Of a DNA stretch of 64,000 nucleotides, positions 8,777-16,969 are shown one piece after another. The translations under genes and the position numbers were made by a program. A model generated the notes under the pieces. The model was given only the letters and a program-made list of their open reading frames with translations. It made no database searches and was not told the DNA's origin. This stretch comes from CAWBQO01 sp963790965 (lineage in GTDB: Bacteria; Bacteroidota; Rhodothermia; Rhodothermales; DASSAV01). The stretch covers positions 620,001 to 684,000 of the forward strand of contig CAWBQO010000006.1 in the NCBI GenBank assembly GCA_963790965.1, given 5' to 3'. Each line of letters starts with the position of its first letter. Within the stretch, counting starts at the first letter, position 1.

Positions 8777-9436
8777 ATGCGGCTTTTGCTTCATCTTTCG
8801 CCCAACACGGCACCGGTGCCGTTCGACCACCTGCACCAGCTCACCGGTGCCCTGCACAAGTGGCTCGGCCTCAACGACGCCCACGACGCCCTCAGCCTGT
8901 ACTCTTTTGGGTGGCTCTCGGGAGGGAAGGCGCAAAACGGCGCGCTCAGCTTCCCCGACGGCCCCGGATGGACCATCTCTTTCTACGACGACGCGCTGGC
9001 CAAACGCCTCGTAGCCATGGCCGTCGACAAGCCGGAAGCCGCCTACGGCATGCGTGTTCAGGAGGTCCAGTTCGCCCCTGAACCCGACTTTTCCGGGGAG
9101 GAGCGGTTCGTCTCAGCCAGCCCTATCCTGACGCGCCGCAACCGGGACGACGGCGGACGGGATCATCTGACGTGGGACGATCCCGCAGCGGACGCTACGC
9201 TCACGCGCACGTTCCACCGTAAGCTCGAGTCGGCCGGACTACCGGCAGAAGGGACACGCATCGTCTTCGACCGCTCCTTTCGTGGTGCCAAGACGAAGCT
9301 CTGCCATATCAAAGGCAACGCTTACCGGGCTAATGCATGCCCGATTATCGCCACTGGAACACCCGAAGCGCTGCGCCTGCTCTGGCTCTGCGGCGCAGGT
9401 GAAATGACCGGCTCCGGCTTTGGAGCCTTGCGCTAA
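8777..9436 (+). CDS. cas6: CRISPR repeat endoribonuclease Cas6
   Basis: The 219-residue protein cuts the long CRISPR transcript within each repeat. It shows the RAMP pattern of Cas6: an N-terminal ferredoxin-like half starting MRLLLHLSPN and a C-terminal glycine-rich loop GAGEMTGSGFGALR at the very end, the Cas6 signature. His residues near the N-terminus (H27, H31) are candidates for catalysis. The frame stays open upstream of 8777, but similarity to Cas6 begins at this ATG. It is the first gene of the cas operon, 5 bp ahead of cas5. The array repeat has a GCCTC/GAGGC stem next to an 8-base ATTGAAAG handle, which fits Cas6 cleavage. Confidence 0.85.
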   Translation: MRLLLHLSPNTAPVPFDHLHQLTGALHKWLGLNDAHDALSLYSFGWLSGGKAQNGALSFPDGPGWTISFYDDALAKRLVAMAVDKPEAAYGMRVQEVQFAPEPDFSGEERFVSASPILTRRNRDDGGRDHLTWDDPAADATLTRTFHRKLESAGLPAEGTRIVFDRSFRGAKTKLCHIKGNAYRANACPIIATGTPEALRLLWLCGAGEMTGSGFGALR

Positions 9437-9441
9437 AAACT

Positions 9442-10020
9442 ATGAATCAACCGTATTACGTCGTCGCCTACAACGGCCCCTTCGGCTATATAAAGCCCTG
9501 GACTGCCGTGCGCGACGGAGAGACCTACAGCCAGCAGTTTCTGACGCCCAGCATCGTTGAAGGCATGAGAATCAAACTCGGCGTCTCTGCCATTCTCCGG
9601 CACCGCCTCAGGCACGACGGCATCAGCCTTCAGCAGGAGCAAGTGCAGGCTCCTGGCTGGAAGAGCACAAAGGTGAGCACAGGCAAAGCGCTCGTGCGGG
9701 ATACCGGTGTCCTGCTGCGCGGCGTGATGCTGAACCCCGTGCTGCACCTTGCCTTTGCCAGCCGTGAAGACGCAGACCTCGCCGCCACCGATCATCTCTG
9801 CCTGTGCCGCAATGAGGACGTCGTTTTCCCCGTCGAAGTCAATGCGCGTCTGGTTCGGTCCATGGACGATGCGGAGTTCGACGCGATAGAGGGCTTCGAA
9901 ATGCTGGAACATGACGGTGCGGGTTCACTTCCGCTCGGCATCAACCGCTACTCGGGCCGGCCTATGCGCGGTCGGCTTCTGATCGTCGGCGACAGCGCCG
10001 GCAGGCAGGTGGAGCCATGA
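9442..10020 (+). CDS. cas5: Cascade subunit Cas5
   Basis: A 192-residue RAMP protein that would cap the 5' handle of the crRNA in the surveillance complex. The N-terminal stretch YNGPFGYIKPWTAVRD matches the Cas5 pattern (G-x-F-x-x-x-KP), followed by SQQFLTPSIVEGMRIKLGV where Cas5 proteins have a conserved thumb/helix. Family identity is inferred from this motif, size and position, since Cas5 proteins diverge greatly. The stop overlaps the cas3 start by four bases (ATGA), so the two are probably translationally coupled. Placing cas5 directly after cas6 and before cas3 is unusual for I-B systems. Confidence 0.7.
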   Translation: MNQPYYVVAYNGPFGYIKPWTAVRDGETYSQQFLTPSIVEGMRIKLGVSAILRHRLRHDGISLQQEQVQAPGWKSTKVSTGKALVRDTGVLLRGVMLNPVLHLAFASREDADLAATDHLCLCRNEDVVFPVEVNARLVRSMDDAEFDAIEGFEMLEHDGAGSLPLGINRYSGRPMRGRLLIVGDSAGRQVEP

Positions 10021-12287
10021 GCGCGGTCTTACTCGCCAAGAGTCCGGAGCGCGGCGGCCTGACCCTGGCCGAGCATACCGAACACGTGCTTGCCTGCGCC
10101 GTGCGCTTCGCTGACGCATGGGGCTTCGACCGCCGCCGGGCGAGCGGCGGGGCCATCCTGCATGACCTGGGGAAGGGCCATCCGGCCACCCAGGCCATGC
10201 TGCTCGAGTCGACGAAACTGCGGGACCCGAACGCCTACCGCGCCCTCCTCAGCGGAGCGCCGTGGCGGACGGCCGTCGACCGGGAAATGCGTCGGCGCAT
10301 CGACCCGACGGCTCGGCCTCACCGGCACGAACTCTCCTCGCTCGCATTCCTGCCGCTCTTCCCCGAGGCCGACTGGCCGGACCTCATCGAAATGGTCGCC
10401 GCACACCACAAGTCGGTTCTGGCCGATGCGAGCGGCCGGGGTTTTCTCGATCTGGCCGCGCCGGAGGGCCTGCCAGACGTGGAGCCGGTGCGCGATCGGC
10501 ATCTGGAGGGTTGGGAGGCCTGGGCACCGGCTGCAATCGAAGTGGCGGCGGCATTCGGCGTCGAGCCTCGCGAGATCACGCGAAAGGAGGCTGAATGGGC
10601 CTTTGAACAGGCCTTTGCAACCGTCCGGCGGCTGCCCCGGCGATGGTCTCCGTGGCGGGGGTTGCTCATGGCCGCCGATCACTTTGCTTCGGCCTATCTC
10701 TTTAATGCAAGCGAGCAGGCCGAACGACTCTTTTCCGACGCGCATGTCCGGGACGTATACGGCCCCGCCGGACCGTTCCCTCCGTCGGAAGCCTACCCGC
10801 TTTCGCTACGCAACGACGCAGCGAACGACCTGCGGCCGCACACGCTCGTCGTGGCTCCGACCGGAGCGGGAAAAACGAACTTTTTGCTCCGCCGTTGCAC
10901 CGCGCGCGTTTTCTATACTCTGCCGTTCCAGGCCTCCATCAACGCCATGGCCGCCCGAATGGGGAGAGACCTGCCCGACGGGGCGGATGTGCGCCGCCTC
11001 CATGCCGCCTCAGATGTCGGTCGCCCGGACGATGTGGACGGCCGTGAAGAGGACGTTCGGCTACAGCGGCTCCCGGGGGCGTCCGTCAAGGTCCTCACGC
11101 CGCACCAGCTCGCCTCAGTCGTCTTCGGCACCGCCGGCTACGAGGCCGTGGCCCTCGACCTGCGCGGCCAGGACGTCATCCTCGACGAGGTCCATACCTA
11201 CGGCCCACTTGCGCTCTCGATGGTCGAACGCCTCATCCGCGTCGTGGCCTCGCTCGGCTGCCGCGTGCATGTCGGGACGGCGACAATCCCGAAAGCACTC
11301 CGGGACCTCGTGGTCGCGGCCCTCGGCGGAGAGACCGCCGTCTGCGAGGTTCGCCTTACGGAGCCGGAATTGGACCGCTACGACCGCCATACTGTCGTGA
11401 AGGTGCCGACCGAGGAAGACGCACGCAACCTGATCGCGGAAGCATTGGAGGCCGGGCAGCGCGTGTTGGTGGTGTCGAACCGGGTCGCGCGTGCTCAGGA
11501 GCGATTTGAATGGACAGGGGAGGCGTGCCCCGGCGTGCCGCGCCTACTTATCCACAGCCGCTTCCGCCGGGGCGACCGCGCCGCGCTCGAAGAGGAAGTC
11601 AAGCGTATGGCGGACGGTCCGGGGCCTTGCCTCGTCAGCGCCACGCAGGTCGTGGAAGTCAGCCTCGACGTCTCCTTTGACCTGCTGGTCACGGACGCCG
11701 CGCCGCTCGACGCTATGATCCAGCGGTTCGGCCGCGTGAACCGGCACGCGCGCGGGGGGCGGCTCCTGAAGCCGGTCGTGATCGTGGCACCGCCGGACAC
11801 GAAGAGAGATGCCCTTCCGTACGATCTGGATACGGTGCGCCGCAGCTTCGACGCGCTGCCCATCGGGCCGCTCCGGGAGCGCTCGCTCCAGTGCCTCATC
11901 GACGCGGTGTATCCCACCGTTGAAAAGTACCCTATCGACCTGCATCTGTCCCATGATGAAGATCTCACCGAGCGCATGAGCGCCTTGCAGCACCGCCCCC
12001 GGTCCGTCATCGTGGAGGCGCTCCAGATCGAGTCCCGAACCGCCGTCCGGGCCTCCGACCGGCACGCCTATGAGCGCGGCACGGCCGCCGAGCGCTCCGC
12101 CCTCGAAATACCGGCCCCTGAAATGCTCGGCCGACTCGGCCACCAGAACGGATGGCCTACCGTCGAACGCGGTGCCTGGCCTGTCGTCGTGCCGGACGAT
12201 CAGTACGACGCCGTTCTCGGCCTGCTTCCCCTCCGAAAAGTGGAGCCTGCCGATCCCACAGAAAGCTTCAACGCACGCGCATTCTGA
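10017..12287 (+). CDS. cas3: CRISPR helicase-nuclease Cas3 (HD plus helicase)
   Basis: The 756-residue single-chain Cas3 degrades target DNA recruited by Cascade. The HD nuclease domain comes first: H20 in LTLAEHTEH, the HD pair at 49-50 in AILHDLGKGH, and AAHHKS near residue 128. The superfamily 2 helicase follows: Walker A APTGAGKT near residue 280, the DEVH box in VILDEVHTYG near 388, SATQVVEVSLD near 540, and motif VI QRFGRVNR near 568. All key residues visible here are present, so the enzyme looks intact. It starts inside the cas5 stop codon and is followed 17 bp later by cas8. Confidence 0.92.
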   Translation: MSAVLLAKSPERGGLTLAEHTEHVLACAVRFADAWGFDRRRASGGAILHDLGKGHPATQAMLLESTKLRDPNAYRALLSGAPWRTAVDREMRRRIDPTARPHRHELSSLAFLPLFPEADWPDLIEMVAAHHKSVLADASGRGFLDLAAPEGLPDVEPVRDRHLEGWEAWAPAAIEVAAAFGVEPREITRKEAEWAFEQAFATVRRLPRRWSPWRGLLMAADHFASAYLFNASEQAERLFSDAHVRDVYGPAGPFPPSEAYPLSLRNDAANDLRPHTLVVAPTGAGKTNFLLRRCTARVFYTLPFQASINAMAARMGRDLPDGADVRRLHAASDVGRPDDVDGREEDVRLQRLPGASVKVLTPHQLASVVFGTAGYEAVALDLRGQDVILDEVHTYGPLALSMVERLIRVVASLGCRVHVGTATIPKALRDLVVAALGGETAVCEVRLTEPELDRYDRHTVVKVPTEEDARNLIAEALEAGQRVLVVSNRVARAQERFEWTGEACPGVPRLLIHSRFRRGDRAALEEEVKRMADGPGPCLVSATQVVEVSLDVSFDLLVTDAAPLDAMIQRFGRVNRHARGGRLLKPVVIVAPPDTKRDALPYDLDTVRRSFDALPIGPLRERSLQCLIDAVYPTVEKYPIDLHLSHDEDLTERMSALQHRPRSVIVEALQIESRTAVRASDRHAYERGTAAERSALEIPAPEMLGRLGHQNGWPTVERGAWPVVVPDDQYDAVLGLLPLRKVEPADPTESFNARAF

Positions 12288-12304
12288 CCAAGCCCCAATC
12301 CATC

Positions 12305-13742
12305 ATGTACACCCCCGTTATCGGACGCCGACTTCTCGACCGCTCCAATGCCCGCGAGGGCCGCGAGCGCTCGCCCGCCGAGTTCTTCGACGAAGTCTTC
12401 TTCCCCCTCGTCTTCGGGCATGACGATTACCTCATGCCCGCCGGCAACTCCAAGTTCGGCCAGCTCGTCAGCGGCCGCAAAAGGCTTCAGGAAACGTCCG
12501 TGAAGGAAGGTCGGCCCTGGGACGATGCAGAGAAATCACGCCTCCGGCTCGACGCACTTGCGGACTTCCACGCCCTCGCTGCCGAGACCACGGAGCCACA
12601 GTCGCACCTCGTGCTCGGCGGCTATGCCCGCGGCACCGACGGGACTACCTCCGGACAAGTCACCGCCGTCGAGCACCGCGCCGATGCCGACGAGGTTTAC
12701 CTGTCGTGGATTGGCGCGGCCTGCGGTGCGGGCGTGGCCGGCGGCCTCGTCCTGCTCATCGACCATGAAGCAGTCTATGATGCCGTTCTCGACGGATGGG
12801 CGCTCTACCGCCGCGTCCTCGCCGAGACGCCCGACCTCAAGGCCAACCAGCTCGAAACCTGGAACGGGCAGTGGCTGCGTTATCGATTCTCGGCGAACTT
12901 CGATTCGGCGCAGCCGACTGCCTTCATCCACGGCGTGCTAAACACGACGTCGCCCCCTTACAACATCGAGACCGTACCCTGGGCGCGGTTGCTCTTGTCG
13001 CTGGGTCGTTCCCTCGGCGATGAACCCGTCTCTGCCTACATCTACAGCCTCGGGCAGACGAACAGAACCATCGGCTTCATTCCGCTGCACCTCGGAGCTA
13101 CTGGCGCGCTGCGAGCGAGTTACGGCACTCTGCACCAGTTCTACCGCGCCCTCTTTGGCGACGCAGTGCAGGCCGTGCCGCCCGACAGGCTGGATGAGGT
13201 CTACGATGCCGCCTACGGCTTCGCCACCGCTTGCGCCCGCGGAGCCATCGGGCTGAGCGCCTTCGAACCATACAAACTGGCCGAGTACCTCCCCGGCGGA
13301 AAGAAGAACCGCCAGCCCAAACCCGTCACTCCCGACGACGCCCAATCACCGCTACTCTATCAAACCTGGATTCTTGCCATGCTCGGAGACCAAAAACAAG
13401 CCCTCTACGATCGCGCCGCCGAAACGGCCGACATGCTCCTCACCTTTGAAAGAGGAGCCATCGGAGGAAAAACAAACTTGAAAAAGGCCGTGGGCGAGGT
13501 TCTCGAAGCCCCCTCGCTCGCAGCCCTCATCGCGGGGCTTACCCGCATCGCCGACGACGTTCAGAATGTCTCGAAAGGCGACTTTTCCGACGAGACGGTC
13601 TCCCGAGACGCTCGATGTCCTCGATGCCCTCGTGCGCGACTGCCTCGATCTCTCCCCTGAACGCTTCACCCTCTTCCTTGCGCTTCTGCGCTTCCAAGTG
13701 GCCGTTATTCGCGGCCGCAGAACACAACTCGCTACCTCCTGA
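12305..13742 (+). CDS. cas8: Divergent Cas8-like large subunit, frameshifted near its end
   Basis: Assigned as the Cascade large subunit from position (between cas3 and cas7) and size (about 478 residues when repaired); no family motif is certain. The N-terminus reads SPAEFFDEVFFPLVFGHDDY and there is no CXXC pair of the Cst1 type. Read straight through, the frame ends at 13660 in Arg/Pro-rich junk. Removing one C from the CCC at about 13607-13609 restores a plausible helical end: SETLDVLDALVRDCLDLSPE, then FTLFLALLRFQVAVIRGRRT, stopping at 13742. So there is a single-base insertion in the last tenth of the gene. It could be a real mutation or a sequencing error. Confidence 0.65.
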
Positions 13743-13777
13743 TCCTTCTCACAACAACGATTCCACTTCAGACTACC

Positions 13778-14850
13778 ATGCGTCACACCCTCTACATCCG
13801 CGGACTTCGCCAGGTTGAACACACCGTCTTTGCCGTTGCCAACGGCCAGAAGACCTATCGCGACCCCTCTACACGGCGCGAAATGGCCTACGCCAGCGGC
13901 CAGCAAGTCAAACGTTCCATCCTCGACACCTTTGCCGACGAAATCGGCGAGGAACGCGCTCCCGTCACGTTTTACAAGGTCCTTGACAAGGACTCGCTCA
14001 AAGACCGCGAACCGCACTCGGCTTGCGACCCGCTCTTTCCCGACCAACTCGTCGGCGGCTGGATGCGCGCCGAAAAGCGCTCGGCAGACGACAAGGGCGG
14101 CCGCCCCATCCGTCGCCGCGCGCCGCTCTCCATCTCCGCTTTTCGGCCCCTCTCCCCCTATCTCGCCTCTGTCGATACGGAAGAGGCGCTCACCTTCGAC
14201 CGCCGCGACGGCGATCCGGCACGGAACAGGTCATCGTGCGTGACCCAAAAGGCAACGAAATTCCTAAAGAAACGCTCGACAAGTTCCTACAGGACAACAA
14301 CCAGACTCTTCGCGCCCTCAATTTTCTCGCGCCCCAGAAGCGGGCCTACGGCCTTTTTGTCTACGACGTGGCCGTCGACATGCGCCGCCTCTTCTCGGTC
14401 AGCATGGCCGATCAGGACCCCGAGCTTGACCCGGCTACCATCGAAAAGCTAAAGGCCAAGGGATGGATCGAGCACGACTACACCCTCATAGCCCCGCGCG
14501 ATGTGCGCGAGCGCATCATCCCCGCGCTGGCCTACGCGCTCCTGCACTGGTCCATCACGAGCAACCAGGCGCGCACCTTCAGCGCCATGCCTCCGCTTGC
14601 CGTGGCCCTGGCCGACCGGGCGGACAAGATCGCCATCTCCATCCGCGCCGATCTCGATCCTGAAGCCGGCCTCTCGCGCCCGTCCGCCAAGGTCATCCTG
14701 GAGCCCGTCGGTGAGAATGCGCTCTTTGTCACCCCGGTGGCCCGCGGCGTCCTTCGCGGCGTGGAGGCAGACGCGGACGCAATGGACAAGGCGCAGGCAG
14801 AGATCGAACGCCGCCTCCGCGCCTTCAATTATGAGCCTGCGGTCTCGTGA
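13778..14850 (+). pseudogene. cas7: Cascade backbone subunit Cas7, split by a frameshift
   Basis: The N-terminal part (IRGLRQVEHTVFAVANGQK and AYASGQQVKRSILDTF) matches the Cas7/DevR-Cst2 pattern; this subunit coats the crRNA spacer. The frame that starts at 13778 loses sense after DTEEALTFDRRDGDP. The continuation lies in the next frame from about 14218: GTEQVIVRDPKGNEIPKETL through ALAYALLHWSITSNQARTF to the stop at 14850. Adding one G in CCGGCACGG rejoins them into about 357 residues. The lesion falls mid-protein, so without correction or ribosomal slippage there would be no functional Cas7. The stop overlaps the cas4 start (GTGA). Confidence 0.8.
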
Positions 14851-15389
14851 ACGCCCCCCGCATCGGCGGGATGCTCGTTGGCTACGGGCTTGTCTGCCGC
14901 CGTAAGACCTGGCTCTCGATGCAGGGCCTTTCTATGGAACAGGAGAGCGAGGCGGTGGCGCTCGGGCGGCTCGTCGACGAGGCGAGCTACCCGCGCCGCC
15001 ACCGCCCCGACCTCGTCGAGGCCACCGCCCCGGACGGCACGCCCCTCGCCGCCCGCATCGACGGCGTGGACCTCCGCGGCGGTGTCCTGCACGAAACCAA
15101 GAAAGGCCGCGCCTGCGAGGATGCCCACCTCTGGCAGGTCCGGTTCTACCTGTGGGTTCTTCGCCTCGCCGGCGTTACGGCACCCGGCGGCAAGCCCCTG
15201 CGCGGCCAGATCGACTACCCCGCGCTCCGCCGCGCCGTGCCGGTGACGCTCGATCCCGAACACGAAACCCACCTTGCCGCGCTCGTGGCAGACCTCGCCG
15301 CGCTCGCCGGGCAGGATGCGCCCCCGCCCCGTCACCCTCGCCGCGCCTTCTGCCGGAGCTGCGCCTTTGAAGAACTGTGCCACGGCTAA
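14847..15389 (+). CDS. cas4: Adaptation exonuclease Cas4
   Basis: A 180-residue RecB/Dna2-like nuclease that trims pre-spacers and checks the PAM with Cas1-Cas2. The iron-sulfur cysteines are all visible: one near the N-terminus (YGLVCRRKTWL) and three at the end (FCRSCAFEELC). Nuclease motifs are ESEAVALGRLVDE, AARIDGVDL and the E-x-K motif HETKKGR. A GTG start overlapping the cas7 stop was chosen; the ATG at 14871 would still keep the first cysteine. It heads the adaptation block cas4-cas1-cas2. Confidence 0.9.
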   Translation: MNAPRIGGMLVGYGLVCRRKTWLSMQGLSMEQESEAVALGRLVDEASYPRRHRPDLVEATAPDGTPLAARIDGVDLRGGVLHETKKGRACEDAHLWQVRFYLWVLRLAGVTAPGGKPLRGQIDYPALRRAVPVTLDPEHETHLAALVADLAALAGQDAPPPRHPRRAFCRSCAFEELCHG

Positions 15390-15401
15390 ACCCGCCCCCG
15401 T

Positions 15402-16478
15402 ATGCCCCGCGACCACTACATCTTCTCCAACGGCCGCCTCCGCCGCCGCCAGAATACCCTCTGGTTCCTCAAGTCCGACGGCGAACGCCTCCCCGATGAT
15501 GCCGACGACGACACCGGCCTCCCCTCCGGCGTCCCGACCGACCAGAAGGCCGTCATCCCCGTCGAATCCGTCGACGCCCTTCACCTCTTCGGAGAGGTCG
15601 ACATGAACTCCAAACTCGTCGTCTTCCTCGCCCGCAACCGCATCCCCGTCCATCTCTACGACTATTACGGGAACTACTCCGCGACCCTCTACCCCCGCGA
15701 GTATCTCCTTTCGGGCCGGATTACGGTGGCCCAGGTGGCGCATTATCTCGATGAGGACAAGCGCCTCGCCCTCGCGCGCGCCTTCATCGACGCGGCCATG
15801 TTCAACATCCGCCGGACCCTGCTCTACTTCGAGTCGCGGGTAGAGGAGGCCGCGCCGATCCGGGATGCCATTGCCACCGTCGAGCATGAAGCCGCCCGCG
15901 CGCCCTCCGAGCCGTCGATCCCCGAGCTCATGGCCGCCGAGGGACGGGCGCGCGATGCCTATTACCAGGCCTGGGCCGCGATCCTCGGCCCAAAGATCGC
16001 CGGCGATTTTCCGTTCGACGGGCGGTCGCGCCGGCCCCCCTCGAACGCCCTCAACGCCGCCATCTCCTTCGGCAACGCGCTCTGCTACAGCCTCTGCCTC
16101 AAGGCCATCTACCGAACGGCGCTCAACCCGACGATCTCGTATCTGCATGAACCCGGCGAGCGGCGCTACAGCCTCGCGCTCGACCTCGCCGAGGTGTTCA
16201 AGCCCCTCCTCGTCGACCGCACCATCTTCCGCCTCCTCAAGACCGGCGTGCTGAAGCCGCGGCACTTCGAGCCGCACCTCGCCGGCGTCTACCTGACCGA
16301 TGCCGGCCGCCGCAAGTTCGTCGAAGCCTGGGACGAGCGCCTCAAACGGACCGTGAAGCACCGCTCGCTCGGGCGGCACGTCTCCTACGAACGGCTCGTG
16401 CGGCTGGACGCCTACCGGCTCGTCCGCCACCTCTCCGACCCCGACGATCCCTATCAGGGTTTTCGCGCCTGGTGGTAA
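15402..16478 (+). CDS. cas1: CRISPR integrase Cas1
   Basis: The 358-residue spacer integrase has the three metal-binding positions of Cas1: Glu in AAEGRARDAYY (about residue 185), His in ISYLHEPGERR (about 250) and Asp/Glu in LALDLAEVFKPLLVD (about 265). FDGRSRRPPSNALNAAISFGNALCY matches the conserved helix after the first Glu. Length is normal for I-B type Cas1 (about 330-345), with a slightly long acidic loop near the start (DDADDDTG). It lies 12 bp after cas4 and 22 bp before cas2. Nothing suggests damage. Confidence 0.95.
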   Translation: MPRDHYIFSNGRLRRRQNTLWFLKSDGERLPDDADDDTGLPSGVPTDQKAVIPVESVDALHLFGEVDMNSKLVVFLARNRIPVHLYDYYGNYSATLYPREYLLSGRITVAQVAHYLDEDKRLALARAFIDAAMFNIRRTLLYFESRVEEAAPIRDAIATVEHEAARAPSEPSIPELMAAEGRARDAYYQAWAAILGPKIAGDFPFDGRSRRPPSNALNAAISFGNALCYSLCLKAIYRTALNPTISYLHEPGERRYSLALDLAEVFKPLLVDRTIFRLLKTGVLKPRHFEPHLAGVYLTDAGRRKFVEAWDERLKRTVKHRSLGRHVSYERLVRLDAYRLVRHLSDPDDPYQGFRAWW

Positions 16479-16500
16479 ACGCTTCCGCTCCGAGGACCTC

Positions 16501-16764
16501 ATGCCCTATCTTATTGCCACCTACGACATATCCGTCAACCGCGTCGCGAAGGCGCTCAAGCTTTTCCGGCGATACCTGAACTGGGTGCAGAACTCCGTGT
16601 TCGAGGGCGAGCTGACCGTCTCGCAGATCGCCCGCCTGGAGGCCGAGGTTCGCGATTTGCTGGAGGAGGAAGATTCGGTGCTGATATTCGAACTGCGGAC
16701 GACCGCGTACATGGAGCGGCGGACGATCGGGGCCGAGCGAGGCGGCGGGAGCGCGTTCATATAG
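16501..16764 (+). CDS. cas2: CRISPR adaptation protein Cas2
   Basis: An 87-residue ferredoxin-like protein that bridges two Cas1 dimers in the integration complex. The first strand carries the conserved aspartate (LIATYDIS) and the core NRVAKALKLFRRYLNWVQNSVFEGELT is typical. It ends with a short Gly-rich tail. It is the last cas gene and points into the leader and array. Intact adaptation genes fit the long, tidy array that follows. Confidence 0.92.
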   Translation: MPYLIATYDISVNRVAKALKLFRRYLNWVQNSVFEGELTVSQIARLEAEVRDLLEEEDSVLIFELRTTAYMERRTIGAERGGGSAFI

Positions 16765-16969
16765 AGTCGTCGTTCGCGGTCCGACGGCGCTGTCGCGGAA
16801 CGATAGCGGAAGGCGACACGCTAGGAGCGGGCAAAAAGGCAGATTCAGGCGTCGTCGTTCTCCCGGGTTTTTTGCGCTATCGGGGGGCGACGACTTTGGG
16901 AGGCCTGATGGCGGGAGGAAAGCTTGCATTGCGCCGTAAAAACCGTATATTGACCCGCCCGCACGCCGG
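16765..16969 (+). promoter_or_regulatory. CRISPR leader with candidate array promoter
   Basis: The 205 bp between cas2 and the first repeat. Just before the array are TTGCAT (16924-16929) and TATATT (16946-16951), 16 bases apart, placing transcription start about 10 bp before repeat 1. The leader side is set by the degenerate repeat at the opposite end and by the neighbouring cas1-cas2. Confidence 0.55.

Noticed and set aside
12305..14850. Programmed ribosomal frameshifting in cas8 and cas7
   Set aside because: Neither site has a slippery heptamer followed by a clear stem or pseudoknot, and the shifts are in opposite directions; mutation or sequencing error is simpler.
14829..16502. 557-residue minus-strand frame opposite cas4 and cas1
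   Set aside because: It is a GC-driven shadow of well-identified cas genes, with random Gly/Glu/Arg-rich composition and no domain.
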